Positions 42,113 through 51,487 of a stretch of 64,000 nucleotides of DNA are shown here, piece after piece. Position numbers and translations under genes: made by a program. The stretch covers positions 7,647 through 71,646 of the forward strand of contig JAYSCT010000004.1 of the NCBI GenBank assembly GCA_041914785.1, read 5' to 3'. The DNA is from Pelomonas sp041914785. GTDB lineage: Bacteria; Pseudomonadota; Gammaproteobacteria; Burkholderiales; Burkholderiaceae_C. The notes under the pieces were generated by a model, which saw only the letters and a program-made list of their open reading frames with translations, was not told the origin of the DNA and made no database searches. Position 1 is the stretch's first letter; every line of letters begins with the position of its first letter.

Positions 42113-45109
42113 ATGAACTTCCTCGAAAAGCTGTTCCCGAAGCCCCGCCTGGTGCCCGCTGGCGGCGCTCCGGACCCCGCGGTGAAGGCGCCTGCAGCGC
42201 GAGGCGCTGGCGGGCCCTCGAAGCCGGCGCCGAAGGCTGCCCCGAAGACCAAGGCCAACGCCAAGGCCGCCGAGCCGCTGACGGTCGCGCAGCGCCGGCG
42301 CATGGCCTCCCGGCCGCCGTCGTTCACGCAGCTGCTGCCGTGGACCAAGTACGACCCGGACCGCAGTGTCTTCGAGCTGATCGACGGCGAGTCCCTCGGC
42401 ATGGTTTTCGAGCTGGCGCCCGTGGCCACGGAGGCGCGGCCTGACGAGTTCCTGCGCAACCAGGCCTACCGGATCCAGGAAGCCCTGCAGGCGATTCCCG
42501 AGACGGAGGCTGGCAGCCCCTGGATCGTCCAGTTCTTCTGCAACGATGACCGCAACATTGGCGGCCTGATCGACGAGTTCAAGGACTACGTCCGCAAGGC
42601 CCACGCCGACCCGGCGCGCGCCGAGGCCATCCTCAAGTCCAAGTACACGCAGGCCTTCATCGCCGAGCTTGAGGACCACCTGGCCAACATGTCCAAGCCG
42701 GGAGGCCTGTTCACAGACACCCAGGTCACCGGCCAGCCGTGGCGTGGCCAGCAGCGACGCGTGCGCGCCTGCATTTATCGCCGCTTCGTCAACGCCGTGA
42801 CGGAGACCACCTCCTGCGAAGAGCAGCTGGAACAGGTGGCCATGACGCTGATGTCCACCTTCAATGAGGCCGGCATCGCCGCGAAGCGCTGCACCGGGCG
42901 CGACTTCTACGAGTGGATGCTGCCCTTCTTCAACCCGAAGGTCGACTGGGCTCCCACGCTGAAGGACCTGTTCGAGCGGGCGCCCTACCCCGGCGACCGC
43001 AGCCCCACCGCCTCCGAGGACGGCGAGGACCTCGCGCCGCTGCCGTTCTGGGACCTGGCCGAGCAGCTCAACCTGTCCCAGCCGGTCTCCGACCCCGTCG
43101 CAGGCATCTGGGAGTTCGATGGCGTGCCGTACAAGGCGCTCACGCTGCAGAACCTGCGTTCGCAGCCCGGCATCGGCCACTTCACGGCTGAGCGCAAGCA
43201 GGGCGACGAGTGCTTCGCACGATTCGACCGCCTGCCCGAGGGGTCGATGCTCTCCATCACGGTCGTGGTGGAGCGCCAGGAGCGCATCGAGCGCCACATC
43301 GAGGGCATCCGCGACGCCTCGCGCGCCCAGACCGCCGTTGCCCAGGAAACCCACACGGAATGCGAGCGGGTGCTGTCGCGCCTGGCGCACGGCGACAAGC
43401 TCTATCCGATGGTGATGACGCTGTACCTCACGGGTGCGACCCGGGAGGAACTCAACGCGTCCATCTCGGCCGTCAACGCCCAGTTGGTGCCCTCGGGCCT
43501 CAAGTTCATCGACGCTCGGCATGACCTGGTGCCGCTGGATGCCTTCATCCGCGGTCTGCCGATGTGCTTCGACCATGTGTTCGACACGCAGTACATGCGG
43601 CGCTCGCGCCTGGTCTTCGCGTCGCATGTCGCGGCCCTGCTGCCGCTGTACGGTCGCGCCCGCGGTACCGGCCGACCGGGCTTCTGGTTCTGGAACCGCG
43701 GCGGCGAGCCGATGTTGGTCGACCCGCTGAACAAGCGCGACCGAAAGAAGAACGCCCACATGCTGGTGCTGGGCCCGACGGGCGCCGGCAAGTCGGCAAC
43801 GCTCAACTACCTGTGCATGCTGGTGATGGCGATCTACCAGCCGCGCCTGGTGATTGCCGATGCGGGCAAGAGCTTTGACCTCCTGCAGCAATTCTTCGCC
43901 GAGATGGGTCTGAGCACGCACTCCGTGCAGCTCAACCAGGACGCCGACGTGAGCCTGCCGCCCTTCGTGCATGCCATGAAGCTCCTGGACGACGAGGACG
44001 TGATGACCTCGTACTGGGCGATGGAGAAGAGCAAGACCGGGCATGCGATCGCTGCCGAAGGCAACGCCGGCGGCGAGACCTACGCCACGCTCGCCCCCGA
44101 CCCGAAGGCAGAGGAGCCCGAGCAACCTGCAGAGGTGCCGGACGCCGAGGAAGAGGAAGCCGACCCCACCGACAAGCGCGACCTGTTGGGCGAGATGTTG
44201 ATCTCTGCCACCATGATGATCACGGGTGGGGAGACCCGCGAGGTCGAGCGCTTCACGCGCGCCGACCGCTACATGGTCAGCGTGGCCATCATCCGTGCGG
44301 CCCTCGCGGCGCGGGATGAGAAGCGTAGCCAGGTCGTGGTCCACGACGTGGCCATCCAGCTCATGACCATGGCGCGAGACCCCTCGCTGTCGCAGACCCG
44401 CCAGGCGCGCGCCGAGGAAATGGGCCAGTCCATGATGGTCTTCACCCAGGCGCTGCGCGGCAAGCTCTTCAACCGGCCCGGCAGCGATTGGCCCGACGTC
44501 GACGTCACCGTCGTCGAGATGGGCACGCTGACCATGGATGGCTACAACGACGCGCTCGCGCTCGCCTACACCAGCCTCATCGACGGCGTGCAGGCCCGCG
44601 GCGAGCGCTTCCAGGCGCAGGACCGGCCCATCATCTTCCTCACCGACGAGGGCCACCTGATCTCGACGAACGAGCTGCTCGGCCCCAAGGTGGCCAAGGG
44701 CACGAAGATGTGGCGCAAGCTCAACATCTGGTTCTGGCTGGCCACCCAAAACATGATGGACTTCCCCGACTCCATGAGCCGGGTGCTGTCCATGTGCGAG
44801 TGGTGGATGTTGCTCACGATGGACAAGAGCGAGATCGAGCAGGTCGCGCGCTTCCGGTCGCTCACGCCCGAGCAGCGCCAGCTCATCGAGTCCGCCACGA
44901 AGGAACCGCCCAAGTACACCGAGGGCGTCCTGATCTCAGCCATCGGCCAGTGGCTCTTCCGGAACGTGCCGCCGGCGCTGCCGATCGCGCTGGCCATGAC
45001 CGAGGGCCATGAGAAGGCAGCCCGTCGCCGCATGATGGACAAGCACGGCTGCAGCGAAGTCGATGCGGCCAAGCTCATCGCCAGGCAGCTGGCAGGGAGG
45101 CGTGAGTGA
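42113..45109 (+). CDS. Conjugative transfer ATPase (TIGR03744, PFL_4706 family; VirB4/TraC-like)
   Basis: The 998-residue ATPase drives channel assembly and pilus formation. The N-terminal half (about 70-480) is the VirB4/TraC domain, and the C-terminal half holds the motor: Walker A GPTGAGKS (554-561), RLVIADAGKSFD just after it, and a Walker B-like IIFLTDEGHLIS (about 842-853). An acidic stretch (about 660-690, EEPEQPAEVPDAEEEEAD) is inserted between the motor motifs, as usual for this family. The stop overlaps the next start as TGATG. Confidence 0.95.
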   Translation: MNFLEKLFPKPRLVPAGGAPDPAVKAPAARGAGGPSKPAPKAAPKTKANAKAAEPLTVAQRRRMASRPPSFTQLLPWTKYDPDRSVFELIDGESLGMVFELAPVATEARPDEFLRNQAYRIQEALQAIPETEAGSPWIVQFFCNDDRNIGGLIDEFKDYVRKAHADPARAEAILKSKYTQAFIAELEDHLANMSKPGGLFTDTQVTGQPWRGQQRRVRACIYRRFVNAVTETTSCEEQLEQVAMTLMSTFNEAGIAAKRCTGRDFYEWMLPFFNPKVDWAPTLKDLFERAPYPGDRSPTASEDGEDLAPLPFWDLAEQLNLSQPVSDPVAGIWEFDGVPYKALTLQNLRSQPGIGHFTAERKQGDECFARFDRLPEGSMLSITVVVERQERIERHIEGIRDASRAQTAVAQETHTECERVLSRLAHGDKLYPMVMTLYLTGATREELNASISAVNAQLVPSGLKFIDARHDLVPLDAFIRGLPMCFDHVFDTQYMRRSRLVFASHVAALLPLYGRARGTGRPGFWFWNRGGEPMLVDPLNKRDRKKNAHMLVLGPTGAGKSATLNYLCMLVMAIYQPRLVIADAGKSFDLLQQFFAEMGLSTHSVQLNQDADVSLPPFVHAMKLLDDEDVMTSYWAMEKSKTGHAIAAEGNAGGETYATLAPDPKAEEPEQPAEVPDAEEEEADPTDKRDLLGEMLISATMMITGGETREVERFTRADRYMVSVAIIRAALAARDEKRSQVVVHDVAIQLMTMARDPSLSQTRQARAEEMGQSMMVFTQALRGKLFNRPGSDWPDVDVTVVEMGTLTMDGYNDALALAYTSLIDGVQARGERFQAQDRPIIFLTDEGHLISTNELLGPKVAKGTKMWRKLNIWFWLATQNMMDFPDSMSRVLSMCEWWMLLTMDKSEIEQVARFRSLTPEQRQLIESATKEPPKYTEGVLISAIGQWLFRNVPPALPIALAMTEGHEKAARRRMMDKHGCSEVDAAKLIARQLAGRRE

Positions 45110-45543
45110 TGCTCCGCGCCCTCCTTCCGCTGATCGCCGCGGCCATCTTTGCGGCGGGCCCGGCCCACGCGCAGCAGCCGATCCAGAAGGTCGAGGTCTT
45201 CGCCAACTCGGCGATGGTCCTGACCAACGCCCAGGGCGCAACTGTCTACCGCCTGGATGGCCTCCAGCAGCTGCAGGACGAGCTGTCCCAGGGCTTGCCC
45301 AGCGACCCCAACAAGGCAGCCCAGATCGCGCAGCAGCGCATGCGCGCCATGGGTGCCGGCCTGCAGGAACGGGCCAGCAACGCGGCCACAGGCATCGGCC
45401 TGGCCACGCAGTACGGCGTCGACCGCATGCCGGCCGTCGTCATCAACGGGCAGGCCATCGTCTACGGCGTCACCGACGTTGCCGAAGCGGTCCGCCTCTT
45501 CCTCAAGTCGGCCCAGGCCCAGGGCAACGGGAGGCGTCCATGA
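45109..45543 (+). CDS. ICE protein of the TIGR03757 (PFL_4709) family
   Basis: ATG 45109 overlaps the ATPase stop and follows a strong GGGAGG site; the product has 144 residues with a signal peptide (ending PAHAQ). The mature part has TrbC-like features: KVEVFANSAMVLTN and GVDRMPAVVINGQAIVYGVT, reminiscent of a thioredoxin-like fold without the CxxC pair. It is a periplasmic part of the mating-pair formation system. It overlaps the next gene by ATGA. Confidence 0.88.
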   Translation: MLRALLPLIAAAIFAAGPAHAQQPIQKVEVFANSAMVLTNAQGATVYRLDGLQQLQDELSQGLPSDPNKAAQIAQQRMRAMGAGLQERASNAATGIGLATQYGVDRMPAVVINGQAIVYGVTDVAEAVRLFLKSAQAQGNGRRP

Positions 45544-46868
45544 CGACGATGCTGATCCAACGGCTGCACGTCTGGTGTGCAGGTCTTGCCAACAGCGTCT
45601 GCCTCGCAATCGCGCTCACGGTAGCGGCGTGCGCCCTGCTACCGACGCCGGCGGCTGCTCAGACCAACACGGCGGCGATCCTGACCGACACGGTGTCCGC
45701 GCTGCCCGCCTGCATCAAGTGGAAGCCCACAGGCGTGTGCTTCTGGCTGAAGTGCCGCTTCATCAAGTGCAGCGTCGTCTCGTCGTTTCGCATCCAGCAC
45801 TACGTGCCCGATGCGATCGTGTCGACGTACCACGATCCGGTCAACCATCCCTGGGGCGACGTTGGCCGTGTCGTGGCGACGGCCAGCGCCAGTGTCGGCA
45901 GCGCATTCCTGTCTACGCCGCTGGACAGCGCGGGCTCGTCGACCAAGTCGGCCGAGATCTACAACTCCCGCGACGCCGACGTGATCGGCAATCCCGTGGG
46001 ACTGCTGGCCAACGTGCTGGCCGGCCAGTCGTTCTCCTTCCCGAACTCGGTGCGGTATCCCAGCGTGAACGAGCTGTCGAACTACCCCAGCACCATCGGT
46101 TCGATCCTCTCGTCCTGGTCGTCCGTGCCGTCGCAGTTCGCCCAGTCCGTCCAGTCCGCCAAGCTGATGGCCGACCTTCCCAACCTGGCGGGCAAGGTCA
46201 ACCAGGTTGCGACGATCGCCAACCGCATGCGCAGCGTGTCCAACCTGGGCGCCAACCTCGGGCAGATCGGCCGGCTGCCGAACATGAACATCGCCCAGCT
46301 GGGCAACTTCGTCAACGCCATCGGCGCCAGTGGTTTCACCTCGAGCGCCATCTTCTGCCCCGGGTCGGCCAGCGTCTTCGGCCTGTACTTCCAGTCGGAG
46401 ATCGACAGCTACTTCTGGCGCGGCCTGATCCCCACCGAGATGCTCTACCCGGCGTCTTGGGTGCCTGGCCTGGCGGAGACCAGTGACGGCTTCCCGCAGA
46501 CCTGGGGTGGCATCTACCCGCGCAACAACGACCTGCACCAGGTGCAGGGCGTCAAGGCCTCGGCGGTGCTGGCCAACCGCGTCCTGAGCATCGTCAGCCA
46601 GTCCTCCCAGCCGCACATCTACACGAAGCTGGAAGGCGACTACTCGGGCTTTCGCATGTTCGAGACGGGCGGCTCGCCGGTCTGGCAGCGCCTTTACCCG
46701 AACGCTGAGCCGCGCTGCGGCACCTTCGGCGCCAACGACTCGCTCTGGCTGACCTCCTGGGGCGACGGCAACACGTCGAGCGGCGAGGGCTACGTGTGGA
46801 ACGTCTGGCGTCGCTACGAGTGCTGCCAGAAGGCCGGCCAGATCTTCCTCAGTTCCGTCCACTGGTGA
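45540..46868 (+). CDS. ICE protein of the TIGR03756 (PFL_4710) family, TraU-like
   Basis: ATG 45540 gives 442 residues with a signal peptide (LAIALTVAACALLPTPAAA). Cysteines cluster near the start of the mature protein (ACIKWKPTGVCFWLKCRFIK), a pattern seen in TraU proteins, and two more appear at the end (EPRCGTF and YECCQKAG). Such proteins need disulfide formation, which fits the DsbC-like gene at 51.5 kb. They act in the periplasm during mating-pair stabilisation and DNA transfer. Confidence 0.9.
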   Translation: MTTMLIQRLHVWCAGLANSVCLAIALTVAACALLPTPAAAQTNTAAILTDTVSALPACIKWKPTGVCFWLKCRFIKCSVVSSFRIQHYVPDAIVSTYHDPVNHPWGDVGRVVATASASVGSAFLSTPLDSAGSSTKSAEIYNSRDADVIGNPVGLLANVLAGQSFSFPNSVRYPSVNELSNYPSTIGSILSSWSSVPSQFAQSVQSAKLMADLPNLAGKVNQVATIANRMRSVSNLGANLGQIGRLPNMNIAQLGNFVNAIGASGFTSSAIFCPGSASVFGLYFQSEIDSYFWRGLIPTEMLYPASWVPGLAETSDGFPQTWGGIYPRNNDLHQVQGVKASAVLANRVLSIVSQSSQPHIYTKLEGDYSGFRMFETGGSPVWQRLYPNAEPRCGTFGANDSLWLTSWGDGNTSSGEGYVWNVWRRYECCQKAGQIFLSSVHW

Positions 46869-48244
46869 TGGTGATGACCATGCTGCACAACCGCTTCCGC
46901 CTGACCGTCCTTGCCACAGCCGCGATCACGCTGGCCAGCGTGGCTGGCCCCGCTGCCGCGCAGCTGCGGCCGCACACCGGCTCCGGCCTGTACTACCGGC
47001 TGGGTGGCGGCGATCCGGCCGCCCGCTCCAACAACAGCAACCAGATCTCCGCGCGACTTGGATTGAACAGCGCACTGCGGCTGAACTATTCGTGCGGGAA
47101 GTTCGACCTGGGGCTGAGCTGGGGCAACCTGATGAACAGCTTTTCCCAGATCGGCTCGCAGGTCACCAATGCCGTGAAGGCCGGCATCTCCGCGCTGCCG
47201 CTGTACATCCTGCAGCGCGCTCAGCCCGGTCTCTACCAACTCTTCCAGACCTACTCGGCCAAGGCGGACGTCATGATCGGCGCCGCCCTCAAGAGCTGCG
47301 AGGAAATGGAAGCGCAGATCAAAGCGGGGGGCGACCCGTACAACGACTGGCTGCAGGCAGCCAAGGGCGTCGACTGGAAGATGAACATGACGGCGGCCAA
47401 CACCGACATCGTGGACGTCAAGAAGTCGATCAACACGAGTGGGGGCAGCAGCGGCGTGCCTTGGGTCGGTGGCGCCTACGCCGGAGGCAGTGGCCAGGCG
47501 CCAGTCCGCGTCGTCAAGGACATCGTGGCGGCCGGCTACAACGCGACGCTGAACACCACCGTCACCGCGCCCGACACGATCGACTACTCGCGGCCCAGCA
47601 GTCCCGTGGCGCTGCAGCAGCTGGTGCGCAACTTCAAGCGCGCGGCCGACGCCGCCCAGTACGCCACCGACGTCATGGGCGAGGTGGAGGTGGCCACCTG
47701 CGACGGCGCCGCCTGCCCGGCCAAGAGCACGTCCACGGGCATGGGCCTGGCGCCCAAGTTCGAGGGCGAGGTTCCGCCGCTGCGCCAGGCGATGAACAAC
47801 CTGCTCGCGGCCCCGGTGCCGGATGCCACCAACCTGGACCTGGTGAGCGCCCCGGGCGTCACCGTCAGCCGCGAAGTCGTCGAAGCGCTGAAGGAACTGC
47901 CACCGACCGAGCGCGCAATCGCGACGGAGCGCCTGGTGCGCGAGATCGCGGTCGCCAAGACGATCGACAAGGCGCTGGCGATCCGCAACACGATGCTGAC
48001 GGGGATGACCGAGCCCAACATCTATGCGTCGGTGGGTGTGAAGGAGGCCCAGGCCAAGCTGGCGATCCTGAACCGACTCATCGAGGACTTCCTGTTTGAA
48101 GGCCGGGTCCGCAAGGAAATGGTCTCCGCCACGGCCCTGGCGCTCGTCGAAGGCGCGCGTGGCGTCAAGGCGAACTCGGTCACGGTGCAACCAGGCCGCG
48201 CCGGCGACACCCGGACCGTCAACGACGGCGGCATCAAACCATGA
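46868..48244 (+). CDS. ICE protein of the TIGR03755 (PFL_4711) family
   Basis: The start ATG 46868 overlaps the upstream stop as TGATG; further in-frame ATGs at 46874 and 46880 are also possible. The 458-residue exported protein has a signal peptide (LTVLATAAITLASVAGPAAA) and conserved blocks GSGLYYRLGGGDPA, FDLGLSWGNLMNSFSQIGSQ and SCEEMEAQIKAGGDPYNDWL. It resembles the N-terminal part of TraH-type proteins by position and pattern. It overlaps the next gene by ATGA. Confidence 0.9.
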   Translation: MVMTMLHNRFRLTVLATAAITLASVAGPAAAQLRPHTGSGLYYRLGGGDPAARSNNSNQISARLGLNSALRLNYSCGKFDLGLSWGNLMNSFSQIGSQVTNAVKAGISALPLYILQRAQPGLYQLFQTYSAKADVMIGAALKSCEEMEAQIKAGGDPYNDWLQAAKGVDWKMNMTAANTDIVDVKKSINTSGGSSGVPWVGGAYAGGSGQAPVRVVKDIVAAGYNATLNTTVTAPDTIDYSRPSSPVALQQLVRNFKRAADAAQYATDVMGEVEVATCDGAACPAKSTSTGMGLAPKFEGEVPPLRQAMNNLLAAPVPDATNLDLVSAPGVTVSREVVEALKELPPTERAIATERLVREIAVAKTIDKALAIRNTMLTGMTEPNIYASVGVKEAQAKLAILNRLIEDFLFEGRVRKEMVSATALALVEGARGVKANSVTVQPGRAGDTRTVNDGGIKP

Positions 48245-48675
48245 CGCAGCGAGTTCAGGCCATGGCACTCACTCCCATGTCTCCGCCGCCCACGCCTGGC
48301 GAAGGTGCCACCGCGGCGCCATCGGCGCCGCGGCGCAGCCTCTGGCTTCGCACGCTGATCTGGGCGCTTCTGCTGATGGCGTCGATCGCCGCCGTGGTAC
48401 TCGCCGGGCTGTTCGTGCTGCCCCACGCGGCTGACGTGCAGCGGCTCCCCAACCAGCTCCACTGGCTGAAGCCGGTCTGCGTCGTGCTCTATTCCGTGGC
48501 GTTCGTCCTGGTCTGGACGCGGGGCGTGGAGTTCCTCGACTGGCTCGCGGCGCGCCGTGGCTTCAAGCCGCTGCCGGCCCGGGTCTCCCGCGCAGCCCGC
48601 AACTGTCTGGCTGCTCTCTTCGCCCTGATGGAGCTGACCGTGCTGCTGCACTGGCTCAGCGAGGGGGCCCGCTGA
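48241..48675 (+). CDS. Conserved small ICE membrane protein
   Basis: The 144-residue protein has three likely membrane helices: TLIWALLLMASIAAVVLAGL, PVCVVLYSVAFVLVW and CLAALFALMELTVLLHW. It is encoded between TIGR03755 and traG, a place where a small membrane protein is usual in PFGI-1-class elements. The start overlaps the upstream stop. Function unknown. Confidence 0.7.
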   Translation: MTQRVQAMALTPMSPPPTPGEGATAAPSAPRRSLWLRTLIWALLLMASIAAVVLAGLFVLPHAADVQRLPNQLHWLKPVCVVLYSVAFVLVWTRGVEFLDWLAARRGFKPLPARVSRAARNCLAALFALMELTVLLHWLSEGAR

Positions 48676-48711
48676 GGGCCCGCACGTTCAACCGAAGGCT
48701 CAGGACACACC

Positions 48712-50271
48712 ATGGGACTCGACTCCTACCTGGAGATCTTCACGACGATGTTCGGCTGGTCGATCGCGAACACCATCGTGTCGATGCTGTTCGGCACCGG
48801 CCTCGTCTGGCTGCCCTTCCTCTTCATGTTCTTCTCGACCTGGGTGGAGGCCTTCGAGAAGGGCTTGGATGAGGGCGCCGTGACCTGGATGGTCCGCAAG
48901 CTGGAGGTGCAGTTCTACACGGGCCTGTTCGTCTTCCTGACCTGCTTCGCGGCCTCTCCGCTGACGGACCTCTCGCGTGTCAGCCTGTACTTCACGCCGC
49001 CGGCGACTGCGCTCAATCCCAGCCCGCAGACCGCGACGGGCGCCAGCACTGGCACCACCTACGACACCGCCTTCAGTGGCACGCCGCAGGCAGCCGCGGT
49101 GCCGGCCTACTGGTACACGGTCATGTCGCTGTCTTCGGGCATGAACTCAGCCGTGCGCGCCGGCGTGAACGGCGGCATGAAGGACCTGCGCATGATCCAG
49201 GACGTGGCCAACATCGCCACGATCTCCAACCTGGCGCTGCGCGACGAGATCCAGGGCTTCTACAACGAGTGCTTCATTCCCGCGCGCAGCCGCTATCTGC
49301 GCACCAACCCCAAGTCCGTCGAGTCCCAGGCCGCGATCGCGACCTATGGCGACAACGACGTCGACTGGATGGGCAGCCATGCATTCCGTGACGATCCGGC
49401 GCTTTACCCGAGCATGCACTCGGAGCGCCGACTGGTGGATTTCCCGTTCGACCCCAACGGGGCCGACGCCGACTGGGACACCAGCGAGCCGGCGCCTCAG
49501 GGCAGCCGGCCGACCTGCGCGGACTGGTGGGCGGACCCGAACGTCGGCCTGCGGTTCAAGATGTCCGAGGAGATCGGCCGCTGGGGCCAACTCAAGCAGA
49601 ACATTGCGTCCGTCATCACGGGCATGAGCAATGAGGAAACCGAGGACAAGCTTGCTCAGCTCGCCCTGACCAAGACGCGGCCGAACTACATCAGCCCCGA
49701 AGCCACGATGGGCGATGAGCGCAGCACCTGGGCCAAGATTGCCCACGCGCCTCAGGAGGTGCTCGGCGCGACAGGTGCCGCCATCGAGGCCTTCGTGGCG
49801 GGCGCCGTGATGATGCCGCTCATCACGCTGATGACCATGATGCAGCCGCTGATCCTGATGGTCATCTACATGTTCCTGCCACTGGTCGTGTGGTTCAGCG
49901 GCTACGACCTGCGCGTCCTGGTCTACGGCGCTGTCGGCATCTTCACCGTCAAGTTCTGGTCGGTGATGTGGTTCCTCGCCCGCTGGATGGACGACCACCT
50001 GATCGAAGCGATGTTCCCGGACCGGAACCTCTTCTTCGACTTCTTCGTCAACGCCGGGGACAACAACTACAAGCGAATGATGCTGAACGTGGCGCTGTTC
50101 CTGCTCTACATCGGCATGCCAGCCGTGTGGACGGGAATGATGGCCTGGGTTGGCCACCGCGCCGCTGGCGGCATGGCTGGACTGATGGAATCGGCGGCCG
50201 GCTTTGCCAAGAACGCCGGCAAGAAGGGGGTCAGCGTCGCCAGTACAGCTATTTCCAAGGGGCGCCGCTGA
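48712..50271 (+). CDS. traG: TraG-like inner-membrane mating-pair protein
   Basis: The 519-residue polytopic protein matches the TraG N-terminal family: membrane helices near 17-42 (IVSMLFGTGLVWLPFLFMFF), about 68-82, and a cluster at about 365-505 (VMMPLITLMTMMQPLILMVI, VLVYGAVGIFTVKFWSVMWF). A large periplasmic loop lies between. F-type TraG proteins stabilise mating pairs through this region. The cytosolic helical C-terminus of plasmid F TraG is absent, as is usual in this ICE class. It is the last gene of the long transfer operon and converges on a minus-strand gene. Confidence 0.88.
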   Translation: MGLDSYLEIFTTMFGWSIANTIVSMLFGTGLVWLPFLFMFFSTWVEAFEKGLDEGAVTWMVRKLEVQFYTGLFVFLTCFAASPLTDLSRVSLYFTPPATALNPSPQTATGASTGTTYDTAFSGTPQAAAVPAYWYTVMSLSSGMNSAVRAGVNGGMKDLRMIQDVANIATISNLALRDEIQGFYNECFIPARSRYLRTNPKSVESQAAIATYGDNDVDWMGSHAFRDDPALYPSMHSERRLVDFPFDPNGADADWDTSEPAPQGSRPTCADWWADPNVGLRFKMSEEIGRWGQLKQNIASVITGMSNEETEDKLAQLALTKTRPNYISPEATMGDERSTWAKIAHAPQEVLGATGAAIEAFVAGAVMMPLITLMTMMQPLILMVIYMFLPLVVWFSGYDLRVLVYGAVGIFTVKFWSVMWFLARWMDDHLIEAMFPDRNLFFDFFVNAGDNNYKRMMLNVALFLLYIGMPAVWTGMMAWVGHRAAGGMAGLMESAAGFAKNAGKKGVSVASTAISKGRR

Positions 50272-50276
50272 TGGAC

Positions 50277-50519
50277 CTAACGCAATTCGACGTGAGGCTG
50301 GCCGGTCTCCATGCCTGTCAGTTGGCCAAGGCGATCACGGTAGACCGGCTCGGTGGCGTAGACGTCGTCCGGGTGCCGGCCGACCGCAACTTCGTCATCG
50401 TCGCCTGCATCGCTAGGGATCAGTGAGATGAACGCGACAACGATCTTCCAGGCGATGCCCAGCAATGCGAGTGCGAGGAAGAAGCTCGCCGAGAGAAGGC
50501 GGAACGTGAACTTGACCAT
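50277..50519 (-). CDS. Small membrane protein
   Basis: ATG 50519 follows a GGAG site on the minus strand and gives 80 residues (MVKFTFRLLSASFFLALALL), with one strong membrane helix at about 8-34 and a polar acidic tail (SDAGDDDEVAVGRHPDD). It is convergent with traG, six bases apart. I know no family. An overlapping + strand frame (50428-50661) looks like its shadow. Confidence 0.55.
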   Translation of the reverse strand: MVKFTFRLLSASFFLALALLGIAWKIVVAFISLIPSDAGDDDEVAVGRHPDDVYATEPVYRDRLGQLTGMETGQPHVELR

Positions 50520-50657
50520 GGTGCTCTCCGGTAGGGGCTGCGCGGCTGGTGTGCGCCGGTCAAGAAACTCCAAGTTGGGCTGTGCCGCTGTGAGCCATAA
50601 CGCGGCTCACGCCAGGAATGTACACCTGCAGGTGGACTTCATCCTAGGGAGGCAGCG

Positions 50658-51152
50658 GTGAACGCGCGCACCTCCGCTGCAGCCCGGGGTGCAGCCTTGG
50701 CTGACGCGCCAGGCGGCAGTCCGATGCGTGCCCAGAGCGAGGGCGGGCTGATCTGGGCGCAGAGCGAGGGTCAGGTCGCGCACTTCTGGGTGTACCTCGT
50801 CTGCGGCTTGTTGGCCTGGCTGGGCCTGCCGCTGCTGTTCGCGGCCTGGCGGATGTTCAGGACCTCGCGGCATCGCTACGAGCTGACCGACCAACGCCTG
50901 TCCGAGCAGCGCGGCGTGTTCCTGCGCGACACCGAGCAGCTCGAGCTCTTCCGAGTCCGCGACATCTCCGTCGTCGAGCCCATCGTCCAGCGCCTGTTCG
51001 GCTGCGGCCGCGTGGTGCTGCTGACGACGGATCGCACCACGCCAGTGATCGTGCTGAATGCCGTATCCGAACCGCACGCCGTTGCGGACCTCATCCGCGC
51101 CAGCGTCCAGGCGTGCCGGTTGGCCAACGGGGTCCGCGAGGTGCAGGAATGA
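50658..51152 (+). CDS. PH-domain (bPH2/YdbT-like) membrane protein
   Basis: A GTG start at 50658 follows GGGAGG and gives 164 residues. One or two membrane helices (about 41-63, FWVYLVCGLLAWLGLPLLFA) precede a bacterial PH-like domain: HRYELTDQRLSEQRGVFLRD, then VRDISVVEPIVQRLFGCGRV and LNAVSEPHAVADLIR. This is the DUF304/bPH2 pattern. Such proteins often sit in envelope stress or mobile-element contexts; the specific role is unknown. Confidence 0.75.
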   Translation: MNARTSAAARGAALADAPGGSPMRAQSEGGLIWAQSEGQVAHFWVYLVCGLLAWLGLPLLFAAWRMFRTSRHRYELTDQRLSEQRGVFLRDTEQLELFRVRDISVVEPIVQRLFGCGRVVLLTTDRTTPVIVLNAVSEPHAVADLIRASVQACRLANGVREVQE

Positions 51153-51159
51153 CCCGCCT

Positions 51160-51345
51160 TCAGGTCTTGTCCGCCGGCGGCTTGATGGCGGCTTTCGCCC
51201 GCTCGATGACGCCTCGCAACCAGTCGATGCCGCCGTTGGCGTCGATCTTGGCCCAGTGCGCCAGGCTCAGCCGGATGGAGCGTTGCTCCATTCGCTCCTC
51301 GGGCGGTTTGGGCGGCCTTCCGCGGCCGCGCTTGGGCTGGTCCAT
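51160..51345 (-). CDS. Small DNA-binding protein with AT-hook-like N-terminus
   Basis: The 61-residue protein starts MDQPKRGRGRPPKPPEE, a classic AT-hook-like core (GRGRPPK), followed by a segment resembling a ribbon-helix-helix (MEQRSIRLSLAHWAKIDANG). A perfect inverted repeat at 51393-51415 lies upstream in the divergent interval with the DsbC-like gene and could be its operator. A transcriptional regulator of its own gene and the downstream genes is inferred. Confidence 0.6.
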   Translation of the reverse strand: MDQPKRGRGRPPKPPEERMEQRSIRLSLAHWAKIDANGGIDWLRGVIERAKAAIKPPADKT

Positions 51346-51392
51346 GTTGGCCAGTCTAGCGGAATTTCCGAATCACCAAAAAAAGGTTGCGA

Positions 51393-51415
51393 AGTGTGAT
51401 TTATTGAATCACACT
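51393..51415. promoter_or_regulatory. Inverted repeat AGTGTGATT-N5-AATCACACT, candidate operator
   Basis: Perfect 9-bp arms with a 5-base spacer (TATTG) lie in an AT-rich stretch between the divergent regulator gene (ends of promoter side at 51345) and the DsbC-like gene (start 51488). A half-like GAATCAC occurs at 51370. The TGTGA...TCACA core recalls a CRP site, but the spacing is nine instead of six. Confidence 0.5.
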
Positions 51416-51487
51416 AAATGCACGAACCCGCCCAACTGCACCCAGCAGTTCAAGGCATTGGACTCCGACTACTTCAAGGATCTGCGC

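Noticed and set aside
50428..50661. 77-codon + strand frame
   Set aside because: Antisense to the small membrane protein at 50277-50519, which has a better ribosome site and a convincing membrane helix.
51395..51413. CRP binding site
   Set aside because: The TGTGA and TCACA halves are nine bases apart instead of six; treated as an operator for a local regulator instead.
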